A stretch of 64,000 bases of DNA. Source: Amanita rubescens. Taxonomy: Eukaryota; Basidiomycota; Agaricomycetes; Agaricales; Amanitaceae. Shown here one piece after another: positions 23,806-37,548 of this stretch. The position numbers and the translations under genes are program-made. Numbering within the stretch: position 1 is the first letter of the stretch; every line of letters begins with the position of its first letter. Below the pieces are notes generated by a model. That model was not told the DNA's origin. It saw only the letters and a list, made by a program, of their open reading frames with translations, and ran no database searches. The stretch covers positions 248,001 to 312,000 of the forward strand of contig WION01000022.1 in NCBI GenBank assembly GCA_015039365.1, given 5' to 3'.

Positions 23806-26510
23806 GTAGGTGGCGAAGGGGCTTTGGAGCTGAAGTCTAAAGGCGTACCGTTATGCATTTATAAAGCTGCTCAGAATAATAAGGGCAAGAAAAGACAAAA
23901 GTTGTACATGGGACCAGTCAATAAGACACAAAAGCGGTCCAACTCGTCGTGATGAATATTGAAAAGCACGCGTCAGCATGGATTCCATTTCCAAATAACG
24001 AGTTTAAGCGCTCACCATACTCCAGCTCACTGCTCTGCTTACTGACATGTATTTATCACGTCGGAGGTGGCTTGGCGCACCCGGCACCGTCGATTTGCCA
24101 TTCTATTTGCCATGTCGGGGCTTGAAGCTTCAAGACCACATTTGCCACTTCATCAGAACCCTAGGCCTAGGGTTATTGTCTGGAGTAGGAAAATAGATAC
24201 CGCAATCAGACAACAGCAAACAGTGATCGCGCCGCTATACAACAGCAATGTGGGCCACCAGGGGCCACCCCAAAGCTCAATCGACAGTGCTACACTAGCT
24301 TAAGCAACCATCAGCCGCCAAATATATACAAATTAAGCACCTGGTGGCAACAATTCGACTCAACACACCGCTGGTTTCGAGGCCCAGGACGAATGGCTAT
24401 ATTCAACGGAGTTTGAAGCAACCGGAGAGTTCAAGGCTTCAAATCCGTGCGCGATATAGCATGATCATATGACACTTGCTACCTCCTTAGAGTAAATTAC
24501 TTTGAACTAGCGCAGCGGAGATTTGATGTCGATATGATCAAAATAGGAAAACAATGAGACGCCAACCGAGTGGCTCTTCAATGTGTCCCAGGCACAAAAG
24601 TCGAGGGCCCAAGCGGTGGTGTAGAGCTTATTCTCATCGGACCTACAGGGTGTCTAACGAAAGACAAAAGTGAGGATTCGTTCATCGAACTTTTCGGTTC
24701 GTCTACCTTGACAATGACGGTGAGACGCTGACTCATCATTGAGGGAGATGCCTCCCGTGTGACGTTGTGTATACGAAGGCCGGAACAATATTAACCTGGA
24801 ATTCAGGATCCGATTCGAGTCACGATCGCGCATTCTCTCAGTTGGGTTTACTCTTGAGTGATTCGAGATAGTACCTTCTTTCATCTGATTTCTTGAAGAC
24901 GCACAATCAGATGATTCTGCCCTATGCCTTTATCAGAAATATTAGAACTCATGTCATGGGTCAGGAATTACGGCGAACAATGCGAAACCTTGCAACGGGA
25001 AACTCCGCATTGTCCAACACCAATTTCCACGTGATTGCTGGTCCAGGACACCCAGATCTGCTATCAACGATACTCCAGTTGACAGTTGTACGTACGGAAG
25101 CATTTCTGTTCGTGTGCGCAAACATAATACCATCCGATTCGACCGTTTCTAAATCAACTAGTCCTGCCTGGTAGTATCTGCACCAAATATCAGAACTTAT
25201 AAGAAGGATCAGCGGTAAATACATTCACCGTAAAAGAACAATGTCAGACAGCATGTGGGATCCAATGGCACGTTGGCGCGTCGCATTGTTGACAGTGATA
25301 GGAATCTGAGACACGTAACCAGCAATAGGCCCTGCGCCAAAGACTGGGCGTATTGTCGCCTTTAAATTTTCAGTTCAACGGAAACCAGAGTCAGGAGCCA
25401 AGGACATAAACTAATGGAGGTACCCACCTAGAAAACACGATCGTTTTGCGTCCTACGAAAAACGTGTTTACCTAGAGTATTGATTGCTAGAGAAACTATT
25501 ATCCTCGGCGTTATCGTGATCGTGTTCTAAAAGATATCGCATCAATCTACTTGATCACATCAAAATATGCTATGTTTCGAGTGTCAATTGTGTCAATGCT
25601 TGACAGATGAGATGAAATGATTTTAAGTCCTGCTGCGATTCAGACTCACGTATCATTTGTGTCAAATACCTGGAAGGCTAGACAGCGTTGTTGTGTCGAT
25701 ATCAGCTTTAGTTCGATCGCCATAGATATGTTCTGGCCTCCCAATCACATCCCTATCCGGGAAATAGAAAGACTTGGTTTTTGCCTTATTGTTATTTGTC
25801 AGAGCCCCGCTCTTGGTTCCAACGCAGTATCATGGCGACCTGATGCGCCGCAACTGCAATTGGCCGCGCTCTCCTGGAACGCGGAAACGTATATATCTGA
25901 TTGGGGTAGGCGAAGGGTACAGGACTACCAGTAGATCCTCCAGTCTCAAGCAATGCAAGCAATGGATGGCCCAGAACAAGTTTAAGGACGAAGCTTATAA
26001 GGCTTACTTGTGTTGTGAATTACGTGCATGATACGTTGGCATCAGAAAGATCTGCAAGGTAATCCTTGATGAATCTTGAAGCTTGAGCGTTGAACTCCCC
26101 AACCGCTCCATCGCAAGGTATTCCGGATGGTAAATGTGATGTGATCATTGTTCAATGCGGCGGAACGTTCTTGAAACGGTGTCCACGTCGAGCCGAAGTT
26201 TTAAAGTCAGCCTAGCCGAAAAGCTCGGCTGAGGCATCCGAGTGTGACATGCAGTCTCGGCACTTTCTAGTCAAGGAAACACCGCTTTTGCGCACGAAAT
26301 TAGAACTTCGCGACGCGGCGATGGCGGTGGTCGCAAAACGCGTAGGTCGAAATGGCGTCAGGTACCAGAGCGTCGCACGTGCGCACCAACGTGCGTGACT
26401 TGCAGCCACTACTAGCCACTGCACCAACCACGATCGTGATTTTCATGCGGTCTCGTCAAATTGTAACGCACAGCGCACGAAATTCGCGGCTGCCTCCTCC
26501 GATCCAGCTT
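23806..26510. other. Intergenic, no gene recognised
   Basis: 2.7 kb with open frames no longer than about 105 codons and no family motif or splice chain. No inverted or long direct repeat noticed by eye. Confidence 0.4.
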
Positions 26511-26520
26511 TATAAATATA
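26511..26520 (+). promoter_or_regulatory. TATA-like motif of secreted family copy 2
   Basis: TATAAATATA begins 172 nt before the start codon at 26683, close to the TATA-to-ATG spacing in copy 1. Confidence 0.45.
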
Positions 26521-26682
26521 TGGCCATGCCCTTCACGGCTTCAATTTTGCCTTCGTGGGCAGGCTTCGTCTTTTCTTGATACCTTTCAATTTTCGCTGCT
26601 GGTCGGTGATCACCCTGCCTAGGCTGGCTCCTGAAGACTCTTCACTGTCATTGTCTGCTCCCCTTTCCCTGACCGGAGTGGG

Positions 26683-29348
26683 ATGCACACAATTATTCTC
26701 TTCATATTCGTTATTCTCCTTGCCTTCACGGGAGCTTATGCACGGAATGACTGGAACGAGCCTTGCATCTCGGGCGTGTGTCAATATGGTAATTTTTCCT
26801 CGTTAGAAACGCTATATAAGGCTCATACGCCACAGACCTAGATCCCAGTAGTTCATCAGGGACCCTTAAAATCGTATGTCAAGACCCCACAACCGCTTCA
26901 CTACACTAAATCCAGCTCCCACATAGTGGGGCCCTCACACGGCTATCTCGGATGTTACACTCGCCGCAGGTTGGCATATCCTTGAGTGTGACGAAGATGC
27001 CACGGAGCAAGAGATCCGTCTTATCTGCATCTCACCTTCCGCACCTTGTTCCCACCTGTTTTCGGATGCAGGACCGAAGGATAAAATTGTGCGTTTACCC
27101 GAGTGGGTGGGTGTCCTCTGTTTGTTTTTTTGGTGTGAGAGCCAGGGAACCAATATATCAATAGTGTGGCGCAAACCCGTTTGCAAGGGTTGCTGAGGTG
27201 TCGGTTTCCACGGATCAGACTTTGCCTCCCGAGTTCGGGGCCGAATTTTGGAAGAGGGATGGCCACTTACAACGAGTTTTCACCTTGCGCCTAGACACCA
27301 ATTTTCATTACGTAGACTTCAAGGGGTGCGTCTTTGTTCTTACGATCTCAACATTTCTTGAAAATATGATTCCCTACATAGAACGGAGCCCGTTAGCTTT
27401 GCTATCCAAGCTGCGACGATTCCGGATATAGAACATAACCTGGATACACATGCGCCGGCTGAGTCAGGCCAACCAGCTCAACGAACTCATGCCGACATCG
27501 TCTCCCGGTCTCTAGAATGTAAGTTCACCTATTCTTGTTCTTCCCTCTTTGACTTTTGGCGTAGCCATAAAGAAGAGCATTGAAGATCGCTATAAAAAAG
27601 TTGAGGCAGCTGTGACCGATCGTGTCAAGGACGTAAAGGAGGATATCGAGCATGGTAAAGCCGCTGCTACTGCTGGTCTCAGGCGCGCAAAGAAATATAT
27701 TCAGAGCGATAAAGCCGCTGCTACCCATGATATCGAGCGTGCAAGGAATATCCGGGAAGATAAAGCCGTCGCTACCCACGCCTTTAAGCGGATCGAGAAT
27801 TTTAAGAAAGATAAAGCCTCTGTGACCGGTTATCTCGAGCGCGCCAAGAATAATGTTAAGAATGGTCTTAAATCCGCCAATGTTAACATCCACAAAGACG
27901 TCGATGCAGGCAAGGCTACCTTTCAGAAGGTCCTCAAACAAGCCAAACAGCCTTTGCATGTGACCAAGAATATCACATTTGGCCCTACTAGTATGACAAG
28001 GAACATGACGCTCTTCAAGCAGACGATCAACTGCCCTCCGTTGTACCCTGGTTTGGAGATTGATCTCAATCCGGACATTCACGTTGAAGGGACGATTGGA
28101 ATTGTTGTAGTCGGGACAATTGTACCGCCCCACGTCTCGAATTTCAGTAGTATCACCAGTAAGCGATCTTGCTGTCTGTTAACCACCGGATTGCCAATGA
28201 AAAGCTGCCAGACTTGTCTGCGAACGTAAGTGCAGTTGTGACCATCACTGCCGACATTGCGGCTGTGCTGGACACCGGCCGGATTAGCATATTTGAAGTT
28301 GGTCTTCCTGGTATGGACATCCCGGGGTATGCTTGATCCTATTACCGTCAGTTTCCAGACCCCTATTAATTCGGTTAGGATCCTGTCTTTGGGTCCTAAA
28401 TTTGTGATTAGTCTTCAAAGCAGGTTTACCGTGGATATCTCCGTTGGCGTTCGTATTGGTATAGGCTACAACGTGAAGAACGCCCAAATCTACTTTCCAC
28501 CGCGGCCAGGCCACCAAGGCTCCGTAGAAGCTGTAGGGCTAAATAACTCGCGTACGTTGTATCCCATTGCCTTCTCCCCTTCTCATAATTCGTTTCATTT
28601 CTAGCGCTTGATTTGAAAGCGACGCCCAACGTCCAAGGTTACGTTCAGCTTGAAGGAAAAATCATTCCCAGTATCAGCCTCGGCCTGTCCTTATTCAAAA
28701 ATGATGTGGATATCGCGGTCCGGGCAGAGACTACTCTTTATCTGAACCTGCAACTCGAAGAAGATGGTAAAACGCAAAAGATCAAGAAACGCGAGACTAG
28801 GGTCGAGCCTAAAAGAAGGGAGGTCAGATTTTCTCGACGGTCCGGGAACCACGATCTTCCACCAGGCACCCGGACCGTAGACAAATCTATCAACGGCCAT
28901 GGATATGGAAGGTCACCGACAAAGACATCCACCATCGTCAGACGCAGTTACCCCTCTCCTATGCTCCGAAAGCGCGGTGGAGGCGGCGGCGGCGGCGGTA
29001 GAGGTCTATCTCCTGGTCCCCAAGCTACGGCTGGCGGCAGAGGTCCTCCGGCTGGAATGAACACAACCCTAGGGCATCAATTCCGCGGCTGCTTCCAGGT
29101 CAGATTTCAACTTGATCTTAATGTCGGCACGGACTCGGAGCTTTTTGGAATCTTTGACCGAAATACCAAGTATTCCTTTTACAAAAAGACATGGGATTTA
29201 TGGGAGGTCAGTTGGATGTTCTGTACTGATTTTTGCGTCGTCATTGATGAGTGGGTAATAGAAATGTTTCGGCCCCCCACCGTACAAGGCGGATCGCGAA
29301 TCCCTTGGCCAGCCCGCGTTTATTTCGTCGCAATTTACCCTTTCTTAA
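26683..29348 (+). CDS. Secreted LEA-stalk family protein, copy 2
   Basis: Paralogue of the gene at 11512-14318. Ten exons with consistent phases: 26683-26788, 26842-26873, 26927-27106, 27165-27325, 27382-27518, 27565-28158, 28212-28326, 28379-28551, 28605-29206, 29262-29348, giving 728 residues. Signal peptide MHTIILFIFVILLAFTGAYA, then RNDWNEPCISGVCQYG, AISDVTLAAGWHILECDED, APCSHLF and CGANPFARVAE. The Lys/Ala-rich helical stalk has repeats such as HGKAAATAGLRRAKKYI. The C-terminal domain has YPGLEIDLNP and GTIGIVVVGTIVPP, ILSLGPKFVISL, and an inserted Arg/Gly-rich loop with eight consecutive Gly codons (about 28977-29000) that copy 1 lacks. Function unknown; a cell-surface or extracellular role is inferred from the signal peptide alone. 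Confidence 0.75.
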
Positions 29349-29650
29349 CAAACGTGGCTCCACGCCTAATAATTTCAAATGTTTGAGCTCGTCTTTCAGC
29401 GGCGCAGAGGCGTTGATCTCGGCCAATAGCGGTTTGCAATTATCTGTGTGAGTGCTTATTCTTGAAAATTTGGGTTTTGTTTTGACGAATACCATTCTCT
29501 TGCAGTACGAAGCCATTAAAATCCGGGAAATGATGCATTGTTTGTGGATAGACTATACTGTATCTATTAGACAACGCTCTCGAATGCTATCATTGTTAGC
29601 TACTAATGTTACAACATGTCATTTTGTTATCTTATCGATGCAACCTTAGA

Positions 29651-32600
29651 TTACACAATCGCGAGTCCCCTCAGTTGGATGCTCTCCGTCCTATCTCCCA
29701 TCTCCACTCCTCTATGATGTCCGAGTCCCATCCCATGTATATAATACTGCTCCCCAACAACCTCTTTCGTAGCCATCATCAGCCGATCAAGACGCGTCAT
29801 GATGCTAAACGCGGTCGACACGCCAACGCAAAATGTCCTACAGAGAAGATAACCTCAGCAGGCTGAACCAAGGCGTCAGTTCGAAACATACATGTATTGC
29901 TCATCTTGAGCGTATCGAGCGTCATTTGCTGTGGCAGCCCATAATCGTCTTGATATTCCTTACGTATCACCTCAAGCCCTTGGAAACGTAACATGAACCG
30001 ATCCAACAATGGACAAGGCGTGATTTGTGGCAACGGGTGTCCCGTGCGTAGTGCAGTGGATATCATTGCTGCGATAATAAAAAAATCCGTCGATGCGTGA
30101 TTGTTTCATGCTGTTATCGACTTACTAATGACAGCAAGAATGTCTCCTTGGAAATTTGCATCGTTAAACCTCGTCCTTCTCAAGAATGCTCTCGACCAAG
30201 AAGGATCCAGGTTCTGAACGATAGATACGAGATGTGAAATCGCGAAAGCGACTTGCCTGTCACTTTGTCAGCTGACCGACAGATTAGTTAGGCATATATA
30301 AACCTACAATTGGATATCGAGAATGGCAAAATATCGCTTCTCTGGCCACTTTCCCCGGAAAGAGAACTAGGTAAACAAAATGCATTGAATCAGCCAGCCC
30401 TCACAAAGGTAATGAACCTACCTCATAACGGGCATTTCGTCGCGTAGCCTGGGCTTTTTTAAGTTTACGACGAATTGCCAGTAAGTTCGTAATAATCTCC
30501 GGCAGCTCCGTTTGCCTCCTCGAGTTCGCAAACGAAATGACTTCACAGTAGATCGCTCCCAGCTCAGAAGTAGTCGTAGCAAGCAGCTTCCTGTGATATT
30601 TGCGGATAGTCGTGGATGGCGGAAGATAAGATACAAAGCTGTTGATAATTGTGAGCATATACTTAATACGAAAAGAATATTAAAAGTTTTACAATGCGAT
30701 GGTTACGCCAACCGTGACAAGCAAGAAGCGACGCTTTAATTGGAGATCAATTAAAGTTCCCGATGTAGCAGCTTTCACTCACCCAAGCCACGGTAAATCC
30801 AACACCAGCCGAATTTAGCGCTGGAGGTTGGCGAGCATCCTGGTATGAGAAGCCAACAACCAGGGTTGCCGTGATGAATGAAATGATAAGGGTCAAAGGT
30901 GGTATGGGCCAATATTGCATCGCGTAGAAAATGAGCGGGAAACAAACGGCGAACACGGCCGCCAAACCATACGGGTCGCCTCGACCGTGTTTTCCCGCTG
31001 CGATGTACCTAGCATCGAAGGATGAGATTGCTCAGTAGAATAGGGAAAAGGGGATGTTACCAGATGACCATGCCCAAGACGCCACCGGAAAACGTTGCTA
31101 TAATCCTAGAAATGAATACAAACGTCGTATCTCCCCGGAAACGTGAAAGCGTCAGTTGACCCATAAAACTATCGCAAGTCAGCTAGACCGTAAATTAGAG
31201 TTACATGTGCTAAACTGACATTGCCCATATAAATCGTTCCCCTGCGACATGATAAGATAAAGTAAACCGAGCTAGAACACGCTTACTGAACGCAAACTCG
31301 GCTGAGCTCTTGAAGAAATACGGGAAGAAAAGTAACACTAGCATACGAGTTCAATGTCATCACAGAACTCAATTCATAGAGGACAAGACAGGACCAGGTC
31401 AACAAGCCAGCTTTGATAGCATATAGCATGTTTCCATTAAAGACTGCCCGACCAACTTGATATACAAGGTCTGAAATCCGCTCAAGGAAATTGCTGGGCG
31501 GCAACGCGTCAGGGTCACGTTTTTGTGGTATGGTATCTTCGTCTTCCTCGATACCCTCGACATGATCTATAAAAACGTCAGGCCTCCTGTGCAGGAGAAG
31601 CTCGAACAACACTACACGGACCGGGATCTTCCTCAAAATCCTGCTCGGTATCGTCAGAAACAGACTTCTTGGCGTTCCACCCAAATAGATGCTGAGCAGG
31701 TGTCCATATCGTCTCGCTTTGTCTTTTTTCCTCAAGTCCGACGATGTTGTCCAACTACACGTTTTCGGAATCGTTAACGATAGACTTGAATGAGACATAG
31801 CGACTTACGATCTGGAGTGAAATCTGTCCAAATCGCATGATGTGGTATTGAAATACGTAGCAATAAAAGAGGTATCTGTGGGGTGGTATTTCGTCCTCTG
31901 TGTCGTCCGTGAGATATGACGACTCAAAAGCTTGCTTGTAAGGCTCAAGAATGAGGTGTCTTGAGATCCGTTAGCATACACGGGCGCGGTGATATAATCA
32001 TATATAGGCGCACCTCTTTTCTATTGTAAAGTTCTCAAGCTCTAACCTCAACCTGATCTCTCACGCGCTTCAAATTTTCTGCGCGGCGTTGCCACTCTTG
32101 CCTCTTCCCTTCCTCTGAAACCCAAAACTTGAATCTTCCATCAAGCACGCCACCAAACCAGGTCCCAAGCGTGACGATAGATTCGTTACATGCACTCAAT
32201 AACTCTCCGCAGCTGCACGGGGAGAAGCTCCTCAACATGGAATGATACATGATAGTACGGAGTCACATACCTGTCTTGTATCAAATTCAATGCCTGCCTC
32301 GTATAATCATCCGCATAAGGTATATGAAGGTGTGCCGCCTCCAGATTGAGATACTTTTGTGTCTCGAACATAGCCACAGTGTGCTCGTGTCTCGAGCTTC
32401 CCTTGAGATGGCGCAGTTTGTGGTGTAGATGGCGCGATTGGGAATGATGATGATGATGCGAGTGCCCATGATGAGTATGAGAATGGAGGTCATGCCGAGA
32501 AGGCGCAGGTGAGGTAGCAGCCGTCTGAATTCGAGAGGAAGGTTCGGACGGGTAATGTGGTTTCCGCCGCTTCGTAGGACCTTGATAACCGGGTGCTTCG

Positions 32601-34105
32601 AACATTTCCTCCACAACATTACTCCGCTCTGGCGAGTGCTGCCTCGAGGGAGCCCTGGAAAAATCGGGAGATACAGGGAGCGAGGGCACAGGGGTCCTAG
32701 AGAACTTTTCCCTCGTTGGGTCCATGAAGCTAAAGAACATGGTCAACCCCATGGTGCGGCCAATCAATCGCGCCAGGTGTTCATGTATAAAAACAAAATC
32801 GTTTGGCGCAAATCGGCTGTATACTAGATCACTCTTGAGCAACCGTGCAGAGGCGCGAAGAAGTACGAGCGCGTCTTCCGCTTTTCCGTTCATCGTAGAC
32901 ATTTGAGCGTACAAAGAGGTGAACTCGGGGGCATCATGAGGAGTCTTGAGAATGGACTGGTGAAGTGCCAAAGCAGATGCGAGAGGAGACAAGGCATTTT
33001 GTAAGCGTTTTAAGTATTGGGATGAGATTGACCGAGGGAAGACGAAGATGGAGCAGAACAAGGCGATTACAGAGTGAAACGAGAGAGGTATCAGGGTAGC
33101 TTTCCCAACCTTTAATAACCATGTAACAGATAACACTTGAGATAATGATAAAAGACGCACAAGGTAAAATGGGAACGGTAATAGTATAGCAGTTTGCATT
33201 ATCAAATCTAGTTGATAATCCTTGTTAGCCATCATGGGAAAAGGGGACGGACAGGGCTACTTTACCGACTGCAATACACGCAAGGACAGATGGGAAGAGA
33301 TACGGACTGGGCCCTTTACTAGCTCGGATGTACAAAAAACCCGCGCAACCGAGGAAAATCCAAACGGAGAGAATGACCGTCGGCTAAAGTTGGCATCATC
33401 AAATCCCATTCTACACACCAAAATCCGAACACTTTACTTACCCCCGTCTCAAGGTACTTTCCTGTTACAGCGTCCGCCAAAGGCACAACAGCCTTATTAT
33501 GACGAGCAAGATTGGCAAAGAACATCCCTAAACAACACCACGCCCAAGCTACGCACGATAGCAACAACAATAACAATTCACGCTCCAACACGGACATGAA
33601 CGGGTCAACGGGTGGTGAGAAAATCGCGGCTGCCCAAACGCCAGCAATCAAACACCGCTGGCATATAAAAGAATGACACATACCAATTATGATCAGAAAT
33701 GAAGCCTATAATGCAATGCAAAACATTAGGAAAGAAGTGGCGACGAACGATAGGGCAACTCACCTGCCCCATATAAGCGTTCGATTTCGGAATAACAAAC
33801 ACAACGACTGATATCCACCCCGCTAGAGCACACCGAATAACAGGTTTAAGCTTCTCCCAAGTAAAATTCGCAGGTATCCATTGTAAAGCCTGGGGGACCT
33901 TCCACTGCGGACGGTTGAACAGGGCCAAATTCTTTATCCACCCTTCCTCCTTATCGTTATCATCAACTGAAGCAGCAGCATTACGACGATTTCTGTTCTT
34001 CTCAGAAGTGATTGAAGAAGCAGAGGAAGCACACTGAGCAGGCGAGGATTCGTCAATCCTAACCGTTTGGTGAATGACAGTGGACCCTGTATCGGGGCGA
34101 GACAT
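29651..34105 (-). CDS. Putative ER transporter, 6-TM N-terminal / DUF2421 type (brefeldin A sensitivity-related family)
   Basis: Large multi-exon membrane protein. The N-terminus MSRPDTGSTVIHQ leads to WEKLKPVIRCALAGWISVVVF and further hydrophobic segments (ELLLLLLSCVAWAWCCLGMFF, IMQTAILLPFPFYLVRLL); the middle is a long soluble loop; a second membrane block follows (GLLTWSCLVLYELSSV, PPLTLIISFITATLVVG) and a C-terminal region with LPQITPCPLLDRFM and FCVGVSTAFSIMTRLDRLM. Order and motifs match fungal proteins annotated as ER transporter 6TM plus DUF2421. The middle loop holds a histidine cluster (about 32405-32500). At 29904-29908 the frame slips by one base just before the last intron (expected LKDEQYM); the downstream exon is otherwise clean to a TAA at 29651. 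The 302-nt spacer to the convergent gene on its left holds nothing else. Confidence 0.7.
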
Positions 34106-34320
34106 GAAAGTTTGCGCGAGCTGAAGGTAGAGCTTAAAAAGTCTGACATCACATTACCTGTTTAGGATATTCTCCGAGCGCCGTGGGCGCACCATACCGG
34201 CTAATTTGACCGGTTCCGAGTCGGCTGCTGTATCATGATCTCCTTATTCCCTCATTATTAAAGCCACGTACAGTGTAATCTAGTTCCCGAAAAAGAAAGA
34301 AAAAAAAAGGAATGACAACC

Positions 34321-36597
34321 TTAATATGTGATGTTATACAACTGCTTCTCCCAACTTGTCCAATTAAACACTGGCAATGGATGCGCCTCAGTGTTGAAAA
34401 CCCATTTATCAAGCAATATTGGAGTTGTATCGTCAAATAGGAGATAAAAATATTTGAGCGTCTCGGCCAAAAACCAGCTAGCAGTGCCGTGATCAGAACA
34501 CACCATTCCATCGGAAAAGTATATCGCGTACCTTGGCATGTCATTATCGTTCCGAAACGGTTCGTCATCTACCGATGCTACGTTTGCATACCCAAACTCA
34601 GTCTTGCACCGCTCTTCGACTGCTAAAAATATCTCCCACCCACGCTCTCGCCAGCGTTCTTCACCAGTTGTCTTCCACAAATAAAACAAACTCTCTACCG
34701 TCTTATCAAGGAGGAATCAGCGCCTCTCAAAACGAAACAAGCGGAACGCTCACCTCTGGGCGCAACATATACCCTCTGCTGAGATTCGAATAGTCCCTTT
34801 TCGGGATCTTCTCCTCTCGCACTGTTGTCCGCTCCCTTTTTGGCTCGCCTAAACCAGGCGGCACAGAGCTCATCGGGTCCGAACGAACCAAGTCCCACTC
34901 TTTCAACGCATCGACCCACTTTCTGCCTTTCTGCATCATCAGAACATCCGGGCCCAATCCACTCGCCTGATCCACATAAGAGATATAACACGTATATGCC
35001 AATCCCTTCGCAGCCCACTGATGCCTCTTCTTATCTTCCGGTTTCATATCCACTGTATGCGCTCCCAGGGCAAGCATCCCAGGCAAAAAACAAGTCAAAT
35101 GTTCATACTTGTGCGTTGGTCTGCCGCTATTCAAGTCCGTGGCATACAGCAAACTCCGGTTGGGGGAAATGTAAATCAGATTGTTGATGATTCCGTTAGC
35201 AGATGTGATATCTGATGAGGTTGTTACACATGATCGACACAAAGGAGAGAAACGCTCACATTGATCGCGTGCCTTAATATCGCCCGTCAACAAGTATTGC
35301 TTGAGGATGTATTCATACCCGCTATCGACGGCCGCGCCAGCAGTGATATGCTCTATAACCCCGCAATCTTATCAGACCCTGGAAAGGGGAGCTGAGAAGC
35401 ATACTTTACCACCAAGAGGTTGACCTGTCTCAGCGTCCCAATGTTCAGGGAAGAGCCCGTCAGTCACATTTGCCTCGTACACAATCGACATCACATTCTC
35501 AGCCTAGGACACGTCAGTACCGTGTTCACGATGAAAGGCAGAGAGATCTTACCCTTGTGTAATATTCGGCTCGCCCTGTCATTTTTGCTAAATACTTGAA
35601 CTCTAACTGACAGCTAGTCGCTTCTGCAAAAAGCACCCTAGGCCCGTTCGATCCCCAATTCGGCGCTCCCCTAAATGGTCACAATCAGAAATAACGAGCA
35701 TAAGAACAGCAACACAACTCACGTTGTTGGATGAACAGAGTACGACGGCAACCCAGACTTTGTTGCATTGAACGCTTGGACCAATTTCTGCCCTAAATCG
35801 TCTGCACGAGAAAGCAATACGGTATTGCCCGAAAGCGCATGGGCGGATAATAATCCTCCGAGGTATCTTATCGTCGTTTCAAAGAAAGGAATGTTGCGGT
35901 ACTTCCAATATCGTTAGACAAGCGTAAGAGCGAGATAGGAGGAGATAATTACCCTTGGAAGTGTAAAATTCATCTTCGCAACATGCTCCATCGCCTGATC
36001 AAACTCATCTCGGAACCCCATTATCCACATGGTATCAAGCGAATCAATCAACGACACGCCCCACCCATTATACCTATTGAAAAACCGAGGTCAACACACC
36101 GAAAGAAAAAAATAAACCAAAACGACCAACTTGTTGGTATAAGACCCGGTAACCGGAGCCAATTCATCATTAGGAAACGCATGCTCCAAATAACCCGTCA
36201 AAGCATGCTTATACGCAGCCTTGACCTTCTCCCTTCTCCCATCCCAATCCGGACGATCAATCCCGACAAAAGTCGGCTCGCCCAACCCAAACGGCGGATC
36301 CAAAGGCATGCCCACATCCACTTCACCCGGAAAAACCATCGATGGGCTCCCGTTCTTTAAATACCCCGGGCGCTTATCCAATAACAACCCCAAGCCTAAA
36401 AAGTAGGGATAAAGCAACCAAATGCTTGTACCCAGTATGATCCCTAGACCTGCCCAGCGAACGAGGGGTTTTTTTTGGTATTGGTGAAGCGAGGAAGATC
36501 CGAGTGGTAGAGATCTTTGTGTGGGGAGAGTTCTTGGAGTGGGCGAAGACTCGATGTCGGCGTTGTCGATGTTGTGGTGGATCTGGCGGGGTGCCAT
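34321..36597 (-). CDS. Alpha-1,2-mannosidase, glycoside hydrolase family 47
   Basis: Predicted type II membrane enzyme of the ER/Golgi that trims alpha-1,2-linked mannose from N-glycans. The start MAPRQIHHNID at 36597 precedes a single membrane anchor (WAGLGIILGTSIWLLYPYFL). Family landmarks follow in order: GWGVSLIDSLDTMWIMG, RNIPFFETTIRYLGGLLSA, CQLEFKYLAKMTGR, FPEHWDAETGQPLG, VDSGYEYILKQYLLTGD, YEHLTCFLPGMLALGA, LSRGYMLRPETVES, RWRERGWEIF, SWFLAETLKYFYLLF and VFNTEAHPLPVF. At least eight introns. The stop is TAA at 34321. It lies 216 bp upstream of the ER transporter on the same strand; both act in the secretory pathway, though co-regulation is only a guess. Confidence 0.85.
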
Positions 36598-37470
36598 AGC
36601 TGAAGCTAGGGAAGTTGTCGCGGTAGTGAGAGTGTTGAGAGACAGATAGGAGGGGCCAATGGGTATGAAACCCTAGCCTTGGCGGGTTCGACGGTTATGG
36701 AAGGGAGAGAGGAAGAAATGAAAGACGAGGGAAAGACAGGGAAACTTGGAAAGACAAGAGAAATGAACGATTCACCATACTCAAGACAGTTTAGTTTTTA
36801 GGGCTAAATTAGATCAGATATGTTGCAATTGGCAAACGGGTAATTAGATTGCCGGTTGTTGTCACATAATAAATTACGTGAATCATAATGCGAGTGTCGT
36901 GAGCACGCAGTTTGCTAGACGTACTGTAGACATTCTTGACATTGGATTATCAGCCAAGAACAAGTTTGACGTGCCAAGGACTTCGTGAGGGTGGTTTCCT
37001 TTTCTGGATGATAGTAGCCGCATACCACCGTTTTAGGCAGGGAGATCCGAGGCAAAGTTGTACCTCTCTAGATATCAATGACCAGGTACGCCGGTTAAAG
37101 TGCCAAGAGACAAATTAATGCGCTCAACTCGGACGCTCAGTCTCCCCTCGTTGTTCCCACCACCATAGTGAGCGACTCCCGCCTTACCAAGAGAAAACAT
37201 TCTCTGCTTTCCAGGGACATGAGCGAAGGGTGAAGTCCATTACAACCGTACGTCCTGCCTTTTTTGTTTTCGGTATAATGCGGGAAGCTGACGCGTTTTT
37301 ATAGTAGCTAAGGAGCGAACGACAGACTTATGGCTTCGAATCCGCTCGGTGTGTGTTATTATAGTCTCAGAAACCGTTTTTAATGCCAAAAGGTTATAGA
37401 TACTGATCTGCCCCCGCCCAACTGAATGCTGCACAGTGGGAAAAGATAGTACGAGAAGACGATCTTGATT
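36598..37470. other. Intergenic between GH47 and first AKR gene
   Basis: Divergent promoter region. Nothing coding is recognised; the right end shares motifs with the upstream regions of the other AKR copies. Confidence 0.45.
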
Positions 37471-37486
37471 TGGATACCGTTCCGCG
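37471..37486 (+). promoter_or_regulatory. Shared AKR upstream motif, copy 1
   Basis: TGGATACCGTTCCGCG, matching the copy 2 motif at 55271-55286 except the first base. A second conserved block (GTCAGCTGCTTGAT...) follows at about 37503. Confidence 0.5.
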
Positions 37487-37548
37487 CTATACTCGTCCCT
37501 ATGTCAGCTGCTTGATCTGTGTAATAAAAGCTAGCATCACTTTTCCAC

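Noticed and set aside
23806..26510. Possible eroded genes in the large spacer (for example 24893-25174)
   Set aside because: Short frames without motif or exon partners.
35640..35670. GTTCGATCCCC resembling a tRNA B box
   Set aside because: Lies inside GH47 coding sequence and no A box or cloverleaf fits.
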